From an uncultured Pseudohongiella sp. (GTDB lineage: Bacteria > Pseudomonadota > Gammaproteobacteria > Pseudomonadales > Pseudohongiellaceae): a stretch of DNA of 64,000 bases. The stretch is from contig CACBCS010000004.1 in the NCBI GenBank assembly GCA_902537815.1, forward strand, positions 34,655-98,654. Direction: 5' to 3'. A model generated the notes under the pieces. It saw only the letters and a list, made by a program, of their open reading frames with translations. It ran no database searches and was not told the DNA's origin. Positions 18,355 through 27,684 of the stretch are shown here, in pieces (position 1 is the first letter of the stretch; each line of letters starts with the position of its first letter). Position numbers and translations under genes: made by a program.

Positions 18355-18972
18355 ATAATCTTCTATTTCGCACCCAGAACTGTCGCTATCGCTTCTCACA
18401 TCACGCTGGAAGAGGTCGGGGCAGACTATGAAACCCGGATATTGGACTTTTCGGCCGAAGAGCAGCGCAGCGATGCATATCTAGCTCTTAATCCTAAAGG
18501 GCGCGTACCGGCCCTGGTCACGGACGAGGGGGTTATCACCGAGACGCCGGCTATTCTGCTCTATCTTGCCCAGCGGTATCCTGATGCCAACCTGGCACCG
18601 TGGAAAGATGCTTTCCAACTGGCGAAGCTTCAGGAATTGAACGCCTATCTGTGTGCAACTGTCCACGTTGCCCATGCACACCGAGTCAGAGGCGAAAGGT
18701 GGGCCGATAAAGAAACCGCCCTCAAGGCCATGCAGCAGAAAGTACCGCAAACCATGCGAACCTGTTTCCAGTTGATCGCTGACGACTTCTTTCAGGGTCC
18801 CTGGGTGATGGGACAGTCCTACTCTCTGGCTGACCCCTATTTGTTCACCATCAGCAACTGGCTCGAAGGGGACGGGGTAGACATCAGGGATTTTCCCAAC
18901 ATCGCCGAGCACAATCGCAGAATGCGTGAGCGAACAGCGGTGGCTAAAATTCTGCCCATCCATGGTATCTGA
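18355..18972 (+). CDS. Glutathione S-transferase family protein with non-standard start
   Basis: A GST with the N-terminal thioredoxin fold (IIFYFAPRTVAIASHITLEE; PRT supplies the catalytic region) and the GSH-binding VPALVTDEGVITETPAILLYL, followed by the helical C-terminal domain ending ILPIHGI. From 18355 the product would be 205 residues, normal for the family. No ATG, GTG or TTG occurs in frame before the conserved N-terminus; the stop TGA at 18328 limits extension. GAGG at 18343-18346 is placed eight bases before ATA at 18355, which I take as the likely initiation region. The first standard start in frame is TTG at 18442, which would remove the first beta-alpha-beta unit. Confidence 0.72.
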   Translation: MIFYFAPRTVAIASHITLEEVGADYETRILDFSAEEQRSDAYLALNPKGRVPALVTDEGVITETPAILLYLAQRYPDANLAPWKDAFQLAKLQELNAYLCATVHVAHAHRVRGERWADKETALKAMQQKVPQTMRTCFQLIADDFFQGPWVMGQSYSLADPYLFTISNWLEGDGVDIRDFPNIAEHNRRMRERTAVAKILPIHGI

Positions 18973-19172
18973 GCAACCGCAAAGCACCGTTTTCTGAGCA
19001 ACTTCGGAGGCTGTCAGACCGCAAGTGACGCAGTTTATCCCGGTCAGGCCGGGATGGTTGAGGAGAATTTGCAATCAACCGGCAGAGTTGGCACTCTGAC
19101 GGCCTGACAGGCTCATCACAGTTCCAAGGCGCGCAATTCCCGCCGGACAGAAACCCTAAAAGAGGTCCAGAT

Positions 19173-20768
19173 ATGTCTCTCCGACAAACCAGTATTCTGC
19201 TTGTTGCGTTCTTTTTCTCAACGTTTACCCAAGCCCAGGCCACCGACCTCAGTCGCATTGGAAGCTACGACTTTCCGACCACCACGGCCAGCGCCGAAGC
19301 TCAGGAAGCCTTTCTCGCCGGAGTCGGTTATCTGCACAGCTTTGGTATGACACAGGCCCAGGAAGCTTTTCGCGCGGCTCAACAGCATGATCCGGACTTC
19401 GTGATGGCTTACTGGGGCGAGACATTTACCTACCAGCATCCCTTTTTCGGCGCCTTGAGTGAAGGCCCGAGCCAGGCGCTGATGAAACTGGCTCCGACCC
19501 CTGCGCTGCGTGCAGCCAAAGCGCGGAATGACAAAGAAAGAGGGTTCCTGCAGGCTGCTGAGGCGTATGCTCTAACGCCGGGTGGTATGCCGGAGCGGCG
19601 CATTGCCTGGATGGAAGCCATGAAATCCGTGTTTGATCAGTATCCGGAGGATTATGAGGTCAAGGCTTTTTATACCGTTTCTTTACTGGCCGCAGCAGTT
19701 CATTCAGGCGACAACCGCGAGCGAATGAACATGGTTGCAGGCTCCCTGGCACTGGAACTGTTCAAAGAGAACGACAACCACCCCGGCGCTGCCCACTACG
19801 TGATTCACGCTTTCGATGATCCGCTCCATGCCCCGATCGCGCTCGAGGCTGCGCAGAAGTACCGGGATATCGCGCCCGCTGTCTCCCATGCACGGCACAT
19901 GCCTTCGCACATCTTCATTCAGCACGGCATGTGGGAGGAGGTATCGATGTGGAATGAATCAGCGTGGCAAGCGGCGCGCGAACTCTGGCAACCGGGTGAC
20001 CGGGTCGGCGATCAGAACCACTCTGGGGACTGGGGGCAGTACGGTGATCTCCAGCTCGGCAATGTTGACCGGTCTGAACTCTGGATCGAGCGCGCGGAAC
20101 AGACTCTCAGAGAAAATCCGGGTGACGGTCGCTCCTCCGCGACTCTGAAAACCATGCGGGCGCGACATGTGGTTGAAACACAGCAGTGGCAGTTAACAGC
20201 ACTCTCTGACGAACTCAGCGCCGATGAGTTGCTCGCCCTGGGGTTGAGCGCGGCTCATCTGGGCGACCTTGATCTCGCCGAGAGGACGGCAGCTCGCATC
20301 AATAGCCTGTCCTCAGACAGCCCGGGCAACACCGGACTCAAGATCATCTATGCCGAGGTCACCGCGCTGCTCAAAGCCAAACAGGCAGAAGAGCTGTTGC
20401 TCGAAGGATTGACTACGGACGGTCTCCCTTCCCAACAGGAGGCACTGGAACTTCTGGCTGAAGCGATCGCTCTGAAAGAAGCCGGGCAACTTCCCAATGG
20501 AGCGGCAACTCCCTTGAAACCTATCCATGAACTCGCCGGTGAAATTACCCTGGCTTTCGGTTTCGCCGGTGATGCAGCTGCCCTGTTCGAAACGTCTCTT
20601 CAACGCCTGCCCAACCGTCCTCTGTCTTTACTGGGTGCGGCCAGAGCGCACGCTGCCGCGGGCAACAGCGACAGAGCCAATGAATTTTATGAAAAGCTGC
20701 TGACCATCCGACGCGACGAAGCGCACCCTTTTGTGCAGGAAGCCCAGCAGTTTGTTGCTATCAACTAG
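19173..20768 (+). CDS. Exported TPR-type protein of unknown function
   Basis: A 531-residue protein with a signal peptide (LLVAFFFSTFTQAQA, cleavage about residue 24). The mature part is helical with TPR-like repeats: FLAGVGYLHSFGMTQAQEAFRAAQQHDPDFVMAYWG near the start and ALLGAARAHAAAG-type units near the end. A conserved-looking central block carries HPGAAHYVIHAFDDPLHAPIAL and SHARHMPSHIFIQHG, rich in His, suggesting a metal or ligand site. Only 22 bases separate it from soxC and the strand is the same, so it is probably co-transcribed with the sulfite dehydrogenase genes. Confidence 0.75.
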   Translation: MSLRQTSILLVAFFFSTFTQAQATDLSRIGSYDFPTTTASAEAQEAFLAGVGYLHSFGMTQAQEAFRAAQQHDPDFVMAYWGETFTYQHPFFGALSEGPSQALMKLAPTPALRAAKARNDKERGFLQAAEAYALTPGGMPERRIAWMEAMKSVFDQYPEDYEVKAFYTVSLLAAAVHSGDNRERMNMVAGSLALELFKENDNHPGAAHYVIHAFDDPLHAPIALEAAQKYRDIAPAVSHARHMPSHIFIQHGMWEEVSMWNESAWQAARELWQPGDRVGDQNHSGDWGQYGDLQLGNVDRSELWIERAEQTLRENPGDGRSSATLKTMRARHVVETQQWQLTALSDELSADELLALGLSAAHLGDLDLAERTAARINSLSSDSPGNTGLKIIYAEVTALLKAKQAEELLLEGLTTDGLPSQQEALELLAEAIALKEAGQLPNGAATPLKPIHELAGEITLAFGFAGDAAALFETSLQRLPNRPLSLLGAARAHAAAGNSDRANEFYEKLLTIRRDEAHPFVQEAQQFVAIN

Positions 20769-20790
20769 ATGAATCCAGTAAGGGGACCTC

Positions 20791-22083
20791 ATGACAAAGT
20801 CCAGCAAGGGTCAGAACAAAGTACTTGATTTAGACAGGGTCGCGGCCAATGGTCTGCTTAGCCGCAGACACCTGTTAAGCGCAGCACTCGGTGGTGCCGG
20901 ACTCGCCATGGCGCGGCCCGTGATCGGTCAGGAGCCTGGCATAAAATTGGAAATCCCAGCCTGGTCAAAAACCCCCGGGCCGGGTACCAGCCCGTACGGC
21001 AGCAGTTCTGCACATGCCCGACTGGAACGACAGTCGGGATTTGGCAATCCGCTTTACCCGGGCGGAGGCGCATCCCGTTCTCCCCTGCAGCATCTGCAGG
21101 GCACCATTACACCGAACAGTTTGCATTTCGAACGCCATCATGCCGGCATTCCGGCAATAGATCCCGCTGGTCATAAACTCGTGATCCATGGACTAGTTCG
21201 TCAACCTCTGATGTTCGATTATGAAGACCTGCTGAAATACCAGATGGTCAGCAAAATCTATTTTCTGGAATGCTCCGGCAACAGTGGTGCCCTGCTCTAC
21301 GGCGGCAACCCGGATGGCACAGCACAAAGCCTTCACGGCTTGGTCTCCTGCGCGGAATGGACAGGAATTCCCCTGTCTGTCCTGCTGGAGGAGGCTGGCG
21401 TGCTGCCTGAGGCGCGGTGGATCGCCGCGGTTGGCGGGGATGCCGCCAGTATGGGCAGATCTATCCCGCTGGACAAAGCCATGGATGATTCTTTGCTGGC
21501 ACTGTTCCAGAACGGCGAACCGGTAAGACCGGAACAGGGCTATCCCATACGCTTGTTTAATCCTGGCTGGGAAGGCAACACCAGTGTCAAATGGCTGACG
21601 CAGATCAAAGTCACCCGCAACCCCCTGCAGTTCCGTGATGAGACCAGCAAATACACCGACACGCTGCCGGACCGCAGCAGCCTTCAGTTCACATTCCCGA
21701 TGGATGTTAAATCGCTGATCACGTCACCTTCGGGGCAAATGCGTGTGACTCAGGGAGGTATCTATCGGGTGACCGGCATAGCCTGGTCTGGCGCGGGCAG
21801 CATCAGACGTGTCGAGGTCAGTGCAGATGGCGGACAAACCTGGGGAGATGCCCTCATCGAAAGCCAGCAGCTTGATAAAGCGCTGATACGTTTCAGTATT
21901 CCATGGCGATGGGACGGCGCTCCGGCTGTGCTGCAGAGCCGGGCAACCGACAGTGCCGGCAACGTGCAACCGACCCGCGATGCAGTAATTGCAGCAAAGG
22001 GCACGATTAATCGCTATCACAATCCCTGTATACAGAGCTGGGGAGTGAACACCGCAGGCGAGGTGACCAATGTTTACGTATAA
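20791..22083 (+). CDS. soxC: SoxC-like molybdenum sulfite/sulfane dehydrogenase subunit
   Basis: A 430-residue periplasmic molybdoenzyme of the sulfite oxidase family. A Tat signal is seen (SRRHLLSAALGGAGLAMA, twin Arg 25-26). The molybdenum-ligand Cys is in FLECSGNSG (Cys161), and SoxC-type landmarks include HGLVSCAEWTGIPLSVLL, GYPIRLFNPGWEGNTSVKWL and the C-terminal dimerisation domain. SoxC with SoxD oxidises sulfane sulfur or sulfite and passes electrons to cytochrome c. It overlaps the cytochrome gene by 14 bases. No soxXYZAB genes are in the window. GGGGACC precedes the ATG. Confidence 0.87.
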   Translation: MTKSSKGQNKVLDLDRVAANGLLSRRHLLSAALGGAGLAMARPVIGQEPGIKLEIPAWSKTPGPGTSPYGSSSAHARLERQSGFGNPLYPGGGASRSPLQHLQGTITPNSLHFERHHAGIPAIDPAGHKLVIHGLVRQPLMFDYEDLLKYQMVSKIYFLECSGNSGALLYGGNPDGTAQSLHGLVSCAEWTGIPLSVLLEEAGVLPEARWIAAVGGDAASMGRSIPLDKAMDDSLLALFQNGEPVRPEQGYPIRLFNPGWEGNTSVKWLTQIKVTRNPLQFRDETSKYTDTLPDRSSLQFTFPMDVKSLITSPSGQMRVTQGGIYRVTGIAWSGAGSIRRVEVSADGGQTWGDALIESQQLDKALIRFSIPWRWDGAPAVLQSRATDSAGNVQPTRDAVIAAKGTINRYHNPCIQSWGVNTAGEVTNVYV

Positions 22084-22606
22084 ACGACTGCTGAAAGCAA
22101 GCACTTTGGCCGCCTGTGGTGTAGCCATGCTGGTCAGCACCGCGCAAGAGCAGGTGAAGCTGGGTCAGACCATCTCCGAAGCCAGTCTGGCGGAATTCGA
22201 TTTGATTGCTGAACCCGGCGGCATGGGCTTTCCGCCCGGCAGCGGTACCGCGAGACAAGGCAGGACGATTTTTGAGAGCCGCTGTGCGCTCTGCCATGGA
22301 AACAATGGGGAGGGTAACTCCGCTGCCACAGTGCTGGTCGGCGGCAACATGCAATCGACGGACTCGCCGCTCAGGACGGTGGGGAGTTACTGGCCCTACG
22401 CCAGTACGGTATTCGATTTCATCCGTCGCGCTATGCCTGCCAATGCGCCAAAATCGTTGACCGACGAAGAGACCTACCAGGTGGCGGCCTATGTGCTTTA
22501 CCTCAACGGCCTGGTTGCCGAAGATGAAATCATGAATGCGCAATCGCTGCCTCAGGTGCGCATGCCCAATGCAGAAGGCTTCATCGACCAAAGCCATATC
22601 CAATAA
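22070..22606 (+). CDS. SoxD-like monoheme cytochrome c
   Basis: A 178-residue exported c-type cytochrome with one heme site CALCH (72-76) and the SoxD-type block TVGSYWPYASTVFDFIRRAMP-like (around residues 105-124) with a likely axial Met. Classical SoxD is diheme and about twice this length, so this is a short electron-acceptor partner for the SoxC-like enzyme, resembling the SorB arrangement. Translation is coupled by overlap with soxC. The signal peptide ends near residue 25. Confidence 0.82.
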   Translation: MFTYKRLLKASTLAACGVAMLVSTAQEQVKLGQTISEASLAEFDLIAEPGGMGFPPGSGTARQGRTIFESRCALCHGNNGEGNSAATVLVGGNMQSTDSPLRTVGSYWPYASTVFDFIRRAMPANAPKSLTDEETYQVAAYVLYLNGLVAEDEIMNAQSLPQVRMPNAEGFIDQSHIQ

Positions 22607-22775
22607 GCGCAAGCACCCTGATTTTCTGAATTACCGAGCCGACTGCGTAAAGCGGTGAATCCGCAATAAACTGCGGTCCTGTTGAAATTCTCTCTTAGCG
22701 GGCCTGCTGTCCGGTACTCCCCTGAAGAGGAATCAAGCCGCGAAATGCGCTAGACTACGTGCGTTATTACTAAAT

Positions 22776-22943
22776 ATGCCCGCCAGAGAGACCCGGTCAT
22801 CATGGAGCATTAACAGCAATGTGTTGCTGTTCTTCGCTGCCTTGCTTGCAGGCGTCATGCTTCATAAGATGCTTGAAGAAAAACGAGAAGGCACGTACCG
22901 GCAACCGAAACGAGCCCCGGCACTCCGAGGTTACGTCGCCTAA
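22776..22943 (+). CDS. Putative 55-residue single-pass membrane microprotein
   Basis: ATG at 22776 opens a 55-codon frame ending TAA at 22941. The product has a polar N-terminus (MPARETRSSWSINSN), one hydrophobic segment (VLLFFAALLAGVML) and a basic tail (HKMLEEKREGTYRQPKR), the look of a small inner-membrane protein with cytoplasmic C-terminus. It precedes the OFA transporter start by 61 bases on the same strand and could be part of that transcript. The ribosome-binding site is not strong. It is called on composition and position only. Confidence 0.45.
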   Translation: MPARETRSSWSINSNVLLFFAALLAGVMLHKMLEEKREGTYRQPKRAPALRGYVA

Positions 22944-23004
22944 CAGATCAGCGAGTGCAGCCAGATCAAAAACAAAAGTGCGGAAAGCACAAGGAAGCGG
23001 ACCT

Positions 23005-24699
23005 ATGACTGGACTGCTGGCCAAAGAGCGAATCATTGCGGCACCCGGCTACAATCGATGGCGCGTACCTATTGCCTCAATACTGATTCACCTCTGCATC
23101 GGCTCTGTGTATGCCTGGAGTATTTACAACCCCCACCTCACACGAATAAATGGCGTGGTCACCAGCGCCGGAGATGACTGGAGTCTGAGTGAAGTCGTCT
23201 GGGTATTCACCGTTGCCATCTTTTTTCTGGGTCTGGCTGCGGCGTTCGCAGGCAAATGGCTGGAACAGGTCGGCCCACGAATGGTTGGCGTAGTCTCAGC
23301 CTGCTGCTGGGGCGGCGGCTATCTTGTCGGCGCGGCAGGCATCATGACTCATCAGCTCTGGTTACTCTATCTGGGCTACGGGGTAATTGGCGGCTGCGGT
23401 CTCGGACTTGGCTATGTGTCTCCGGTGAGCACTTTGATTCGCTGGTTTCCGGACCGGCGAGGGATGGCAGCCGGCATGGCCATTATGGGTTTCGGTGGCG
23501 GCGCCATGATCGGCACGCCGATGAAAGAATATTTTATCCGTCTGTTCTACCGGGCCCCAGAATATCTCGGGACACAATCACAAGTTGAGCTCGTGACTGA
23601 AGCCGGACGGCGATTTGCTGAGGTCGGCGGCGTGCTGCGCGAAGTCGTCATTGTCGGTGCCACCGAGGCCCGCGATATGACACTGCCCGGCCCCGAAGGG
23701 GTTTATGTTGTTGGCAGCGGCGCCACTGGCGTCGCCGAAGCTTTCATTCTGATTGGTCTGATCTATCTGGCTGTCATGCTGATTGCCGCATTCTCCTACC
23801 GCTTACCCCCGCAGGGATGGCAGCCCGACGGCTGGCAGGCACCCGAAGAGGACGCTCGCAACGAGCTGATTACGACGGCGAATGTGGATATAGATCAGGC
23901 ACTGAGAACGCCACAGTTCTATCAGCTGTGGATCGTATTGTGCCTTAACGTGACTGCCGGAATCGGTGTTCTAGGGGTCGCGCGCACCATGATCACGGAG
24001 ATTTTTGGCACCACCTTACCACAGACAGTCGATACCGTATTCGCCGGGACCTATGTTGTGATGATCAGCGCCTTCAACATGGTGGGACGCTTCATCTGGG
24101 CGAGCGCCTCTGATTACCTGGGTCGGCGCAACACCTACTGGATCTTCTTCTTGCTGGGGATAGCCCTCTACCTGTCAGTCCCCTTCACGGCACAGCAAGT
24201 AAGTGCCAGCCCGTCAATCATCTGGCTGGTGTACTTCTACGCCGCCACGATGATTATTTTCACCATGTATGGCGGTGGATTTGCCACGATACCTGCGTAC
24301 CTGGCAGATATTTTCGGCACACGCTACGTGGGTGGCATCCATGGTCGCCTGCTGACCGCCTGGAGCACCGCTGGCGTGCTGGGACCTTTAGCAATCACGT
24401 CACTGAGGCAAAACTCAGTCACCAGAGCGATAGATGATCTCGTGGCCACCATCGATCCCCAGCGTTTCGCCGAGCATTTCGGTGCACCCCTCACTCAGCT
24501 GGATGCGCTGGTTGCACAAAATTCAGTCACCATTGCCAGACTGATGGAAATAGCGCCACCCGGCACCAGCGATCCCACTAGCGGTCTCTACAACTCAACT
24601 ATGATCCTCATGGCCCTGTTGCTGGCGATCGCCTTGGTCAGCAATGCACTCATTAAACCGGTCGACCCACGCCATCACATCAAAGAAGAACCCGCTTGA
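23005..24699 (+). CDS. OFA-family MFS transporter (oxalate/formate antiporter type)
   Basis: A 564-residue, 12-helix major facilitator protein. The opening YNRWRVPIASILIHLCIGSVYAWS-like region (kept short here) and YGVIGGCGLGLGYVSP are typical of the OFA group, which exchanges or imports small carboxylates such as oxalate and formate. An insertion of about 70 residues after helix 6 includes a soluble segment with GPEGVYVVGSGA. ATG at 23005 is chosen over upstream in-frame starts because it follows AAGGAAG and is where homologues begin. Substrate not determined. Confidence 0.82.
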   Translation: MTGLLAKERIIAAPGYNRWRVPIASILIHLCIGSVYAWSIYNPHLTRINGVVTSAGDDWSLSEVVWVFTVAIFFLGLAAAFAGKWLEQVGPRMVGVVSACCWGGGYLVGAAGIMTHQLWLLYLGYGVIGGCGLGLGYVSPVSTLIRWFPDRRGMAAGMAIMGFGGGAMIGTPMKEYFIRLFYRAPEYLGTQSQVELVTEAGRRFAEVGGVLREVVIVGATEARDMTLPGPEGVYVVGSGATGVAEAFILIGLIYLAVMLIAAFSYRLPPQGWQPDGWQAPEEDARNELITTANVDIDQALRTPQFYQLWIVLCLNVTAGIGVLGVARTMITEIFGTTLPQTVDTVFAGTYVVMISAFNMVGRFIWASASDYLGRRNTYWIFFLLGIALYLSVPFTAQQVSASPSIIWLVYFYAATMIIFTMYGGGFATIPAYLADIFGTRYVGGIHGRLLTAWSTAGVLGPLAITSLRQNSVTRAIDDLVATIDPQRFAEHFGAPLTQLDALVAQNSVTIARLMEIAPPGTSDPTSGLYNSTMILMALLLAIALVSNALIKPVDPRHHIKEEPA

Positions 24700-24792
24700 C
24701 CAGGCAAGTGACATTTCACCGTAACAACGCCTTGGTTATACTTGTGGCCCCAGTCGGCCGGTAAGCGGCCTCTTCACAACCGTGCAGTACTT

Positions 24793-25725
24793 ATGAGCAA
24801 CGCAATCAAAAGACTCAGCATGAAAGACCTCGAAAAGAATCGAGAAAGCTTTCTGAATGAGCTGTTCACCGGGCTTCAGGAATATGGATTTGTGGTACTC
24901 CGTGACCATGCCATTGATCGCCAGAGACTGGATCACGCCTATCAACTGCTGGAAAGGCTGTTCGCTCTGCCGGTCGAAACCAAGTTGAAATACGATAGCG
25001 GTGACGGTGGCCGACGGGGATACACTGCCTTTGGCCGGGAAAACGCCAAGGGCAATCCCCATGCAGATCTCAAGGAATTCTGGCACGTAGGACAAGAATT
25101 GCCTCGGGACAGCGCCTACGTCAACGATTATCCCGACAATGTCTGGCCTGAGGAAATCCCGGAATTTGAGACTTTCTTCAAATCTTTTTACAGGGATCTC
25201 GAGGCGCTTGGAAAAACAATTTTGGAAGCACTCGGTGAAGCAATGAATCTTGAGCCGGATTTTTTCCGGAACATGGTGACCGATGGCAATTCGATTTGTC
25301 GCCTGCTGCACTATCCGGCTACCAGGCACCTCGACACGCAACATTCTGTGAGAGCGGCAGCCCATGCAGACATTAATCTGTTCACCCTGCTGGTTGGCGC
25401 GACGGATTCGGGGCTGGAACTGCTGGATCAGAACGGCGACTGGAAACCGGTTGTCAGCAGTGAAGAAGAAATCGTTCTGGATACAGGAGACATGATGTCC
25501 CGACTGACGAATGATGTCCTGCCTGCCACCGTTCATCGGGTAGTGAACCCAATTAACCAGGAGCGCTCCCGCTATTCAATGCCTTTCTTTCTACACCCTC
25601 ACAGCAAGGCGAGTCTTGAATGTCTGCCGCAATGCGTCGGTCCGGAAGGTTCAAAATACCCGCCGATCACCGCCGGTGAATTTCTGGAACAGCGTCTAAT
25701 AGAAATCGGCCTGGCAAGATCCTGA
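24793..25725 (+). CDS. Isopenicillin-N-synthase-like Fe(II)/2OG oxygenase
   Basis: A 310-residue protein with the non-heme oxygenase facial triad: HAD at 191-193 and His248 in TVHRVV, with R260-Y-S for the 2-oxoglutarate carboxylate. The N-terminal DIOX_N half is present (YGFVVLRDHAID, KLKYDSGDGGRRGYTAFG). The family includes many hydroxylases and desaturases and, rarely, ring-forming synthases; substrate not predictable. Start at 24793 is used because the reading before it is not protein-like for the family. It stands alone between the transporter and the convergent nupC. Confidence 0.83.
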   Translation: MSNAIKRLSMKDLEKNRESFLNELFTGLQEYGFVVLRDHAIDRQRLDHAYQLLERLFALPVETKLKYDSGDGGRRGYTAFGRENAKGNPHADLKEFWHVGQELPRDSAYVNDYPDNVWPEEIPEFETFFKSFYRDLEALGKTILEALGEAMNLEPDFFRNMVTDGNSICRLLHYPATRHLDTQHSVRAAAHADINLFTLLVGATDSGLELLDQNGDWKPVVSSEEEIVLDTGDMMSRLTNDVLPATVHRVVNPINQERSRYSMPFFLHPHSKASLECLPQCVGPEGSKYPPITAGEFLEQRLIEIGLARS

Positions 25726-25749
25726 TACTCGGCCTCTCGGCTCTGTTTG

Positions 25750-26970
25750 CTAGCCGATAGACAGGAAAAATCCCGCGATGGCCGCGCTCATCAGATTCGC
25801 CATGAAACCGGCGAGAACGGCGCGAAGCCCCAACTCGGCGATGTCCTTACGGCGATTGGGCGCCATCATTCCTATTCCTCCGAGCACAATGCCGATGGAA
25901 GAAAAGTTGGCAAATCCGCAAAGGGCGAAGGTGACGATGGCTTGAGAGCGATCGCTCATAAGCGTCATCTGATCAGTAAAGGAAACAAACGCCACAAACT
26001 CATTAAACACCAGCTTTTGGCCAATCAGACTTCCCGCCAATCTGGTTTCCTCCCACGGGATGCCAACGATGAGGGCCAGCGGTTGGAACGCATAACCGAG
26101 TAGAAGCTGCAGAGACACATCAGCGAAGCCAATCATTGCGCCCAGCGAGCCCAACAGCGTATTGACCAGCGCAATTAAACCGACGAAAGCCAGCACCATA
26201 GCGCCCACATTCAAAGCCAGTGACATGCCGCTGCTGGCGCCTGATGCCGCGGCGTCTATGACATTGACATGACTTTCGAATTCCAGCGTGAACTCTTCCT
26301 CTTCGCTCACTATTTTTTCAGCTTCGGGAAGCAACAGTTTTGCCATCAGAAATCCACCCGGCGCCGCCATGAAACTGGCAGCCAACAGATACTGTATTTC
26401 GACGCCGAGCAGCACGTAGCCGGCCAGCACCGAGCCCGCCACTGTGGACATCCCACCGACCATGATGGCAAACAGCTCGGAGCGGGTCATGTTGGCGATA
26501 TAGGGCCGCACAATCAGCGGTGCCTCAGTCTGTCCGACAAAAATATTTGCGGTGGCCGACATTGATTCCGCCTTACTCGTTCTGAGTAAACGCTGGAGTG
26601 CACCGCCTATCATGCGGATAAGCCAGCCCATGATGCCCAGGTGATAGAGCACTGAGACCAGAGAAGAGAAGAACACAATCACCGGCAGCACATGAAAAGC
26701 AAAGATGAACCCCATCTCGAATGCGCCGATAGTGCCGAAAACAAAATCGATGCCGTCCTGCGCGTTATTCAGTACGCTGGACACCGCATTGGATACCGCC
26801 TCCAGAACCGCGACGCCGAGCGGAAAATAGAGCGCAACGCCCCCCAGCGCGAATTGCAGCAAAAGCGCGAATCCTACGGTGCGCCAGTTGATCTGATGAC
26901 GCCCGGACGACAACAAAATACCGAGACCGAACAAAATACCGATGCCTAACAGACTGATCAGAGTTTCCAT
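25750..26970 (-). CDS. nupC: Concentrative nucleoside transporter (NupC family)
   Basis: A 406-residue polytopic membrane protein of the CNT family, which imports nucleosides with H+ or Na+. Typical blocks are seen: [33 protein letters not shown] (the nucleoside/ion-binding QTEAP loop), [13 protein letters not shown], and [23 protein letters not shown]. Length is standard. Its start overlaps the end of udk by one base, giving a linked uptake-and-phosphorylation pair. Confidence 0.92.
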   Translation of the reverse strand: METLISLLGIGILFGLGILLSSGRHQINWRTVGFALLLQFALGGVALYFPLGVAVLEAVSNAVSSVLNNAQDGIDFVFGTIGAFEMGFIFAFHVLPVIVFFSSLVSVLYHLGIMGWLIRMIGGALQRLLRTSKAESMSATANIFVGQTEAPLIVRPYIANMTRSELFAIMVGGMSTVAGSVLAGYVLLGVEIQYLLAASFMAAPGGFLMAKLLLPEAEKIVSEEEEFTLEFESHVNVIDAAASGASSGMSLALNVGAMVLAFVGLIALVNTLLGSLGAMIGFADVSLQLLLGYAFQPLALIVGIPWEETRLAGSLIGQKLVFNEFVAFVSFTDQMTLMSDRSQAIVTFALCGFANFSSIGIVLGGIGMMAPNRRKDIAELGLRAVLAGFMANLMSAAIAGFFLSIG

Positions 26971-27629
26971 CAGAAGTGCTGCCCTAATTGTTCGTGAGGT
27001 GTGGCTTGCTTTTCCAGTTTCATCCGGTCGATCAGTTTACGCACCAGACCAGTAACCTCTTCTTCACCGGATACGATCAGATCAGCAAAGGCACGCGTCG
27101 GCTCAATAAACCTCCGGTACATTGGCTTGACTGTCTCCTCAAATTGTCTGATCACAGACTCGCGGCTGCGTCCTCGTGTCTGAACATCCCGCCGCATCCG
27201 TCTCGACAGACAAACGTCAAGTGGCGTATCGACGAACACACTCAGATCATAGTGATCGCGCAGGCGGCTGTCATGAAGCAGTAATATACCTTCAAGAATC
27301 AGGAGGGGCGAGGGCTCTGTTATCTGACAGTGAGGCGATCTGGTATGCACTGCATAGTCATAACAGGGAATCTCTGCAGTCAGCCCCGATCTGAGTTGTT
27401 TCAGATGCCCGAGCAAAAGGTCGTGCTCAAAAGCGTCTGGGTGATCGTAATTCACCAGCTCCCGCTCCGCCATAGGCAGATGGTCCTGATTCCGATAGTA
27501 GAAATCCTCGGAAATCAACCCGGTCGTATCCGACGGAATCTGCTCTGCCAGAGCGTGCCTGAGAGCGTTGGCCAGGTAGGTCTTGCCTGACCCGGATGCG
27601 CCGGTTATCGCGATAAGCTTGGTGATCAA
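26970..27629 (-). CDS. udk: Uridine kinase
   Basis: A 219-residue cytoplasmic P-loop kinase that phosphorylates uridine and cytidine with ATP or GTP in pyrimidine salvage. Walker A is GASGSGKT (10-17); the family blocks [31 protein letters not shown] and [13 protein letters not shown] are present. Length fits Udk. It sits 55 bases after the SelW-like gene and overlaps nupC by one base, so the three probably share a transcript. Confidence 0.92.
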   Translation of the reverse strand: MITKLIAITGASGSGKTYLANALRHALAEQIPSDTTGLISEDFYYRNQDHLPMAERELVNYDHPDAFEHDLLLGHLKQLRSGLTAEIPCYDYAVHTRSPHCQITEPSPLLILEGILLLHDSRLRDHYDLSVFVDTPLDVCLSRRMRRDVQTRGRSRESVIRQFEETVKPMYRRFIEPTRAFADLIVSGEEEVTGLVRKLIDRMKLEKQATPHEQLGQHF

Positions 27630-27684
27630 TTCGGGCCCTGCTGTCTATATTTCGCTCTGACAACAGCGCTGCGCTCAGAGTGAG

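Noticed and set aside
22819..23004. N-terminal extension of the OFA transporter by 62 residues
   Set aside because: The added part is Cys- and Arg-rich, unlike the family, and a good ribosome-binding site precedes the ATG at 23005.
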